In this document: piece by piece, positions 21,583 through 25,466 of the stretch | How positions within the stretch are numbered: the stretch's first letter is position 1 | How the letters are laid out: every line of letters starts with the position of its first letter | From: Methylohalomonas sp964522485 | GTDB lineage: Bacteria > Pseudomonadota > Gammaproteobacteria > Methylohalomonadales > Methylohalomonadaceae | Direction: 5' to 3' | NCBI GenBank assembly: GCA_964522485.1 | Contig: CAZFUS010000031.1 | Coordinates: 1 to 25,466, forward strand | Length of the DNA stretch: 25,466 nt | The notes under the pieces: model-generated | What the model was told of the DNA's origin: nothing | The model's database searches: none | The model's input: the letters and a program-made list of their open reading frames with translations, nothing else | Made by a program: the position numbers and the translations under genes

Positions 21583-22761
21583 ATGGGCGGCGCTGGCCAG
21601 CTATATCCGGACTTGTTATGGTTAAAACCACATTTGAGATGGCATTCCACGACCATGCACAAGTTCTTTTGTTACACGCTTGCGATCTGTCTGCTGGGTA
21701 CAGCAACCGGCCTACGCGCGGATGACGAGGCAGAGGCGCTCATCCGCGACTACGATCTGGAAGTGGCTGAGACACCGGTGCGCGAACGCGCCGACTGGCA
21801 GCCACCAGAACGCATACTGGTACTGGAACTTGAACCGGATCGCGTGAAATGGCTGCAGCAGGCGGTGCCGGATGTTGAACTGGTCAGTGTCAGCGGTTAC
21901 GACGAAGCGCTGGAGAAACTGGACGGCGCCGAGGCACTGATCGGTCTGTGCAGCGCCGAGCTGCTCGAACAAGCCGACGACCTGCGCTGGATCCAGCTCT
22001 ACTCGGCCGGCGTCGAAAAATGCGTCAGCCTGTCTGAATTCACTGCACGCAAGCCCTTGCTGACCAATATGCAGCGGATCGCCGCGCCGGTCATTGCCGA
22101 GCATGTCATCGCCATGATGATGAGTCTGTCACGCCAGCTGCCTGCATTCGAGAACGCAAAACGCAAGGGCGACTGGCGCCGCGATCCAGCGATTACGGAA
22201 AACATGCGGGTCATCAAGGGCAAAACCATGCTGGTTGTCGGACTGGGCGGCATCGGTACTGAAACCGCCAGACGCGCGCATGCGCTGGGAATGACCATCA
22301 CCGCGACCCGCGCCAGCAAACCGGAAGGGCCGGACTTTGTTTCAAAGGTCGGCCTGCCCGATGATTTACCCGACCTGGCTGCGGAGGCTGACGTGGTGGT
22401 TAATGCCCTGCCGCTGACAGACACCACCCGTGACCTGTTCGATGCCGCGCTTTTCCAGACAATGAAGAACTCAGCCCTGTTCATCAATGTGGGCCGTGGC
22501 GGAACCGTGGTCACTGAGGATCTGGTGGCCGCACTGAAGAATGGTGACATTGCCGGCGCCGGACTCGACGTCACCGATCCCGAACCGCTGCCATCGGATC
22601 ATCCGCTGTGGCAGGCACCGAATATCATCATCACGCCACACGTGGCGACCCGTTCCGATCTGAAAGGCGAAGCGCGCTGGCAGGTCGTACGGGAAAATCT
22701 GCGGCGTTATGCCGCCGGAGAACCGATGCTGTCCGTGGTCGATCCGGAGCGCGGCTATTGA
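21583..22761 (+). CDS. D-2-hydroxyacid dehydrogenase with apparent signal peptide
   Basis: This is an NAD(P)-dependent D-isomer 2-hydroxyacid dehydrogenase, which interconverts 2-hydroxy acids and 2-keto acids. The Rossmann motif is VVGLGGIGTETARRA. The catalytic Arg lies in NVGRGG, the Glu in DPEPLP, and the His in ITPHVATRS. The residue after the second beta strand is Arg/Ser-rich (ITATRASKPEG) rather than acidic, which suggests NADP preference. Unusually, MHKFFCYTLAICLLGTATGL (from ATG 21655), followed by RADDEAEALI, looks like a signal peptide. The ATG at 21583 has a good AAGGA ribosome binding site (21572-21576) and gives a 24-residue lead-in. ATG 21655 lacks one but places the signal at the N-terminus. 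Both are possible. Confidence 0.85.
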   Translation: MGGAGQLYPDLLWLKPHLRWHSTTMHKFFCYTLAICLLGTATGLRADDEAEALIRDYDLEVAETPVRERADWQPPERILVLELEPDRVKWLQQAVPDVELVSVSGYDEALEKLDGAEALIGLCSAELLEQADDLRWIQLYSAGVEKCVSLSEFTARKPLLTNMQRIAAPVIAEHVIAMMMSLSRQLPAFENAKRKGDWRRDPAITENMRVIKGKTMLVVGLGGIGTETARRAHALGMTITATRASKPEGPDFVSKVGLPDDLPDLAAEADVVVNALPLTDTTRDLFDAALFQTMKNSALFINVGRGGTVVTEDLVAALKNGDIAGAGLDVTDPEPLPSDHPLWQAPNIIITPHVATRSDLKGEARWQVVRENLRRYAAGEPMLSVVDPERGY

Positions 22762-22801
22762 ACCGATCGCACAAGAACCAAAGCATTACTGACTTCACTG
22801 C

Positions 22802-22829
22802 GATCGACGCTGATGCACCCGCGTCGATC
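22802..22829. terminator. strong hairpin between convergent genes
   Basis: GATCGACGC (22802-22810) and GCGTCGATC (22821-22829) form a perfect 9-bp stem with a 10-base loop, in the 75 bases between the convergent dehydrogenase and glycosidase stops. It is positioned to act as a bidirectional terminator or 3'-end stabiliser. No T-run is visible on either side. Confidence 0.55.
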
Positions 22830-22836
22830 CCCCTGC

Positions 22837-23604
22837 CTATTCCACGACAGCGATGATCGGTCCGTAACCCCCGTGTCCAGGCGGATCGTTGCGACCGAGT
22901 TCCGGCGCGTAGAGACCAGGCGCCGATCCCCCGTCAAGGAACAGCGCATTATCGCAGCCGAGCCCGTCACGGAAGAAGCGGGCGAACTCGTGGAAATTCA
23001 CCCAGCTCCGGGTGATCACGAAATGCACCTCGGTCGGACTCGACAGTCCGACGCCGCTGCGCGGCTTCCGGGCCGTGGAATCGGCATTGAACATTGAGTG
23101 GATCGCTCCATCAAGCACCAGCATCGGCCCGGATTGTGTCGCGAAATCGACTTCCGGCCGCGCCTCGAGGAAAGCGTCCGTTTCCATGATTCCGGCTCTG
23201 CCGTTCCCGAGGAAGAAGATCCCGTTCGGCTGCTTGTAGAAATTGGGGATCTGAGCGGGACTGCCGTCCACGGTGGCGCTGTTGACGGACCTCAGTTTGC
23301 TACCGTTCTCGACGTACAAGCCGAGAGGGCTGAAGTCGGCCTGATACATGCCGCCGTTCATCGCAAAAGCGAGTTTCTGGCCCCGGCCGGCGAGGTCGTC
23401 CGCCAGCGCCGAGAATGTCCGGTAGGGCGTTCCTTCCCTGTCGCGCCAGAACATCCTGAGGTCGGTCTCCGTTACATCGAAGCTGCAGACGATATAGGTA
23501 TTGCCTTCGAAAGACTCGTCCTGGCACGGCCCGGCCGCGGCCATGCCGGAGAAAAGCATGAGACTAAGGACAGCGAAGAGTCGCCGGTGCAGAAGGCGCA
23601 TCAT
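22837..23604 (-). CDS. exported phosphodiester glycosidase (NAGPA-like) family protein
   Basis: This is a 255-residue secreted protein with signal MMRLLHRRLFAVLSLMLFSG ending near AAAG. The domain shows FAMNGGMYQADFSPLGLYVE, which carries the conserved N-G-G-M/F motif, then FFLGNGRAGIMETD and NALFLDGGSAPGLYAPELG near the C-terminus, as in the NAGPA/phosphodiester glycosidase family. In eukaryotes the family uncovers mannose-6-phosphate; bacterial members have no settled substrate. Cys residues in CQDESF and IVCSF may form a disulfide in the periplasm. It is transcribed towards the convergent dehydrogenase gene, and its promoter should lie at 23605-23786. Confidence 0.9.
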   Translation of the reverse strand: MMRLLHRRLFAVLSLMLFSGMAAAGPCQDESFEGNTYIVCSFDVTETDLRMFWRDREGTPYRTFSALADDLAGRGQKLAFAMNGGMYQADFSPLGLYVENGSKLRSVNSATVDGSPAQIPNFYKQPNGIFFLGNGRAGIMETDAFLEARPEVDFATQSGPMLVLDGAIHSMFNADSTARKPRSGVGLSSPTEVHFVITRSWVNFHEFARFFRDGLGCDNALFLDGGSAPGLYAPELGRNDPPGHGGYGPIIAVVE

Positions 23605-23659
23605 TTCATTAAGAATCCGCTAACGAAGGTGTCCCTGATTGAGAGATTACCTGACTGAG

Positions 23660-23670
23660 TGTCAGACACG
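23660..23670. repeat. short perfect palindrome upstream of the glycosidase gene
   Basis: GTGTC-A-GACAC is a perfect 5-bp inverted repeat 56 bases upstream of the glycosidase start, between it and the cassette array. It could be an operator. The surrounding 180 bases hold no other clear feature. Confidence 0.25.
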
Positions 23671-23786
23671 ACCGGAATCAACAGCCCCTCTTGTACTGTC
23701 AGAGACCGCGCCGGTCAAATAGTGCGCACCATCGGCAATCAGTGCGACGGTTTCCGCGTTCGCCCCAACGACGGGTTTGGTGCATC

Positions 23787-24257
23787 TTATTTGGCGCCAA
23801 CACCAAGCCGCTTTTCAAGGCGAACCGCATCCACAATGCCGGAATAATAACCCGGGAAACGTGTGCAAACATTGAAGCCAAGGCTTCCATAAAAGGCAAT
23901 CCCGATTGGATTATCGGCCCGCGCTTCCACCCGAATCCGCTCAATTCCCGCCGTAATGGCCGATTTCTCCAACCACATGACCAGGTATCTTCCCAGACCT
24001 CTGCGCCGTTGCGTGGGCTGTACCCCGAGAAGCACCAGATGGGCTGTCGTGTCCCCATAGTCCATGATCCCGAAAGCCAGCAGACGGCCCCGTTCGTGCA
24101 TCACCGCGACGTTCGTGGACTCGCACTCGATGGCTTTCAGGATCCTGGCTTGATTGTAGTTCCAGTCGAGCCCGTGCTCGATGACATCGCGAGACAGCTC
24201 CGCAATGTCACGAGCATCTCTTCTCAACGCCAACCCGACCTTTGGATTCGCAAGCAT
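23787..24257 (-). CDS. GNAT-family N-acetyltransferase, integron cassette gene
   Basis: This 156-residue GNAT protein carries the acetyl-CoA-binding motif A as LVLLGVQPTQRRRGLGRYLV, where the Q/R-x-x-G-x-G/A loop is RRRGLG. The later NPIGIAFYGSLGF matches motif B of RimI-type enzymes. It should transfer an acetyl group from acetyl-CoA to an amine; the substrate is unknown. The start codon lies only about 10 bases inside the cassette after the attC crossover point, with no Shine-Dalgarno, as is common in cassette genes. The downstream (distal) attC of this cassette is not clear. It is the last recognisable cassette before chromosomal genes. Confidence 0.88.
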   Translation of the reverse strand: MLANPKVGLALRRDARDIAELSRDVIEHGLDWNYNQARILKAIECESTNVAVMHERGRLLAFGIMDYGDTTAHLVLLGVQPTQRRRGLGRYLVMWLEKSAITAGIERIRVEARADNPIGIAFYGSLGFNVCTRFPGYYSGIVDAVRLEKRLGVGAK

Positions 24258-24261
24258 CGAT

Positions 24262-24320
24262 GACTAACGCAGAGCTAACCGGCGCCAGATACGCGCGTCG
24301 GGTTGAGCGCCGTGTTAGGG
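24262..24320 (-). other. attC site (59-base element)
   Basis: In cassette orientation the site starts with CCCTAAC (R'', 24314-24320) and ends with GTTAGTC (R', 24262-24268), spanning 59 bases. Inner arms GGCGCTCAACCCGACGC and GCGCCGGTTAGCTCTGC are imperfectly complementary, as in the L''/L' parts of attC. It lies 10 bases after the stop of the VOC gene and 5 bases before the acetyltransferase start, at the usual cassette junction position. Confidence 0.75.
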
Positions 24321-24329
24321 CGCCTCCGT

Positions 24330-24680
24330 TCACTCGTGCTGCAAGATATTGATAAGCTTCCCGAATGGATCCCGGACATAGAACCTCCGTACTCCCCAAG
24401 CCTCACTCGCTGGCCCATACTCAATGGGAATGTTTTCCTTTTTGACTCTTGTTAATGCTGCTTCCAAGTCATCGACTTCAATCGAAAGATCAGGTACCGG
24501 GGTGCCTGACCCACCCTCCGATCCAAAGCTGACTTGAACAGTCATCTTTTCGTCCGAGCCATACGTTTGGAACCACCCGTGATCCATGATTAGGTCAAGA
24601 CCGAGGATCTCCCGGTAGAAGGCGACCGCCTTGCTGAGGTCCGGGGTCTCGGTATTGGATACGATGCGCCTGACCTTCAT
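24330..24680 (-). CDS. VOC (glyoxalase/bleomycin-resistance fold) protein, cassette gene
   Basis: This is a 116-residue single-module vicinal-oxygen-chelate protein. It opens with the typical strand-helix TPDLSKAVAFYREILGLDLI and ends with VRRFYVRDPFGKLINILQHE, the usual VOC finale with its D-P-x-G-x-x-x-x. Candidate metal ligands include the His in MDHGWFQTY, the Glu in LSIEVDDLE and the terminal region. Members are lyases, dioxygenases or drug-binding proteins, and the specificity cannot be told. The ATG at 24678-24680 follows a GAGGTG ribosome binding site. It lies between two attC sites, so it is a mobile cassette gene. Confidence 0.88.
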   Translation of the reverse strand: MKVRRIVSNTETPDLSKAVAFYREILGLDLIMDHGWFQTYGSDEKMTVQVSFGSEGGSGTPVPDLSIEVDDLEAALTRVKKENIPIEYGPASEAWGVRRFYVRDPFGKLINILQHE

Positions 24681-24704
24681 ATTTCACCTCGAAATTTCTC
24701 TGCA

Positions 24705-24794
24705 CCCTAACGCTTTCGATAACCGGCAGCCGAAGCGTAGCGCAGGCTGTCCGGCGCGCGTCTTCTGCGCGAGAAGTTGATCAAATTGTTATGC
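24705..24794 (-). other. attC site, 90 bases
   Basis: In cassette orientation it begins with GCATAACAATTTG (R'' region, 24788-24794) and ends with GTTAGGG (R', 24705-24711). It contains complementary GC-rich arms. The start AACAATTTGATCAA resembles the well-known attC of aadA-type cassettes. The stop codon (TAA) of the upstream VOC gene lies inside R'', a hallmark of compact cassettes. The next gene starts 25 bases after the site. Confidence 0.8.
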
Positions 24795-25148
24795 ACCGGG
24801 CTCGGACCACACAGCATACTCGTTGCCATTGGGGTCAGTGAAATGGAACCTGCGGCCACCTGGAAACGAGAATATGTCCTGGACGATTGTCCCACCTGCC
24901 GACTTGACCTTTTCGAGAGTTTCTTCAAGAGTAGCGCTGTAGAGCACAACCATTACACTTCCGTTACTGGTAGTGGCCACTTTATCCGACTTGAAGAACC
25001 CACCATCTAGCCCGGCGTCTTCAATAGCTACGTATTCAGGGCCATAGTCTACAAATGACCACCCAAATGCGGCACTAAAGAAGCTCTTGGTTACTTCAAG
25101 ATCTCGCGAGGGTAATTCGACGTAGTTGATCTTTCCGGTCTCTTTCAT
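24789..25148 (-). CDS. VOC-family protein (glyoxalase-like), cassette gene
   Basis: This is a 119-residue single VOC domain. INYVELPSRDLEVTKSFFSA is the usual opening, and GGRRFHFTDPNGNEYAVWSE is the usual ending, with a terminal Glu that can ligate metal. It resembles the YdcJ/lactoylglutathione-lyase-like proteins often seen in integrons, but the reaction is unknown. The start is set at ATG 25146-25148, preceded by a good GAGGAAG ribosome binding site; the frame stays open upstream through the attC site to 25265. The TAA stop overlaps the next attC. It is not a close copy of the second VOC protein, so the two cassettes did not arise by recent duplication. Confidence 0.9.
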   Translation of the reverse strand: MKETGKINYVELPSRDLEVTKSFFSAAFGWSFVDYGPEYVAIEDAGLDGGFFKSDKVATTSNGSVMVVLYSATLEETLEKVKSAGGTIVQDIFSFPGGRRFHFTDPNGNEYAVWSEPGA

Positions 25149-25163
25149 AGCTTCCTCATTGAT

Positions 25164-25223
25164 GCATAACGTTGCCCATAAGTCGCGCCGCTTTCTGGCG
25201 TCGGCTGGAATGAATTGTTGGGT
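25164..25223 (-). other. attC site, 60 bases, aadA-like
   Basis: In cassette orientation it runs from ACCCAAC (R'', 25217-25223) to GTTATGC (R', 25164-25170). The start AACAATTCATTCCAGCCGAC is strikingly close to the attC of aadA cassettes, and the GGCGCG stretch opposite pairs with it. The length matches a classical 59-base element. The next cassette's ribosome binding site and ATG lie directly after R'. Confidence 0.85.
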
Positions 25224-25338
25224 GCCAGTGCGCGCTTCAAGTTGCCAGTCAACGTTCACGGACAAGACCTTGTCTTTTGCATTCCTCTCTTTTGCGGCGC
25301 TCCGTTCTCAAATCCAAATTTAGCTGTCTGTGAAAAAT

Positions 25339-25466
25339 TTAGATCCTTAGCGAGCCACGGAATCCCCTGGCGGAATAGTATGATTGTGCACCGTTGTGAT
25401 ATACAAATACCTTGCCGTAGCGTCGATCACAAAAGAGGGCTCCCCCGAGTTTTCTAATATCAGAAG
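25339..25466 (-). CDS. 3' end of an unknown cassette gene
   Basis: A minus-strand frame enters from the right edge and ends at TAA 25339-25341. It gives about 41 residues, including DIRKLGGALFCDRRYGKVFV and the C-terminus RGFRGSLRI. It lies in the position of the preceding cassette gene, with about 115 bases between its stop and the attC at 25223. The composition is more AT-rich than the chromosomal core. The family is not recognised, and the start is outside the window. Confidence 0.45.
   Translation of the reverse strand, partial: SDIRKLGGALFCDRRYGKVFVYHNGAQSYYSARGFRGSLRI

Noticed and set aside
1..25466. tRNA, rRNA, CRISPR arrays, toxin-antitoxin or defence systems
   Set aside because: I saw no cloverleaf ending in CCA near the integrase remnant, no regularly spaced repeats, and no nuclease, methylase or toxin pairs. 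The single exonuclease sits in a housekeeping run rather than a defence island.

Overview
The window looks like a chromosomal segment of a gammaproteobacterium of moderately high GC. The evidence is the cysM, rlmD and ydbH/ydbL-type genes, several lipoproteins with clear lipoboxes, and the overall protein character. The genus cannot be fixed from the sequence. Most genes lie on the minus strand in tight runs. No rRNA, tRNA, CRISPR array or intact insertion sequence was found.

Left edge (1-1034): mobile-element debris. A phage-like gene (86-748, minus) lacks a normal 5' end. It abuts the C-terminal part of a tyrosine recombinase (about 753-1034, plus) that lacks its N-terminus. An isolated two-helix membrane protein follows (1170-1718, plus).

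Region 1849-9841 is a long minus-strand run, probably one operon. In transcription order it is cysteine synthase B (cysM), a YdbH/AsmA-like envelope protein, a YdbL/DUF1318 lipoprotein, a PolB-type 3'-5' exonuclease, the 23S rRNA m5U methyltransferase rlmD, an orphan peptide-type ABC substrate-binding lipoprotein, and a cytoplasmic-looking L,D-transpeptidase. Several junctions overlap. The small ynbE partner expected between ydbH and ydbL is not there.

Region 10110-15823 is a second minus-strand run: a YkuD_2 L,D-transpeptidase, a DUF938 methyltransferase, an exported AstE/AspA-type zinc hydrolase, a small membrane protein, a metallophosphoesterase, a psiE-like gene broken by two frameshifts, a gamma-glutamylcyclotransferase-like protein, a four-helix membrane protein and a periplasmic cupin. 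A 545-bp gene-free stretch follows (15824-16368). It carries several palindromes and leads into a DUF6655-type lipoprotein on the plus strand.

Region 17069-22761 holds an exported alpha/beta hydrolase, a dipeptide-epimerase-like enolase-superfamily enzyme, a LysR regulator, and, divergently from LysR, a rhodanese, a secreted EutQ-like cupin and a D-2-hydroxyacid dehydrogenase with an apparent signal peptide. A degenerate REP-like repeat lies between the epimerase and LysR. A secreted phosphodiester glycosidase follows on the minus strand.

Right edge (about 23700-25466): the distal part of an integron cassette array, read on the minus strand. It contains a GNAT acetyltransferase, two VOC/glyoxalase-fold proteins and the 3' end of an unknown cassette gene, separated by three recognisable attC sites. 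The attI site and intI gene, if present, would lie beyond the right edge. Both ends of the window are therefore accessory DNA flanking a largely conserved chromosomal core.
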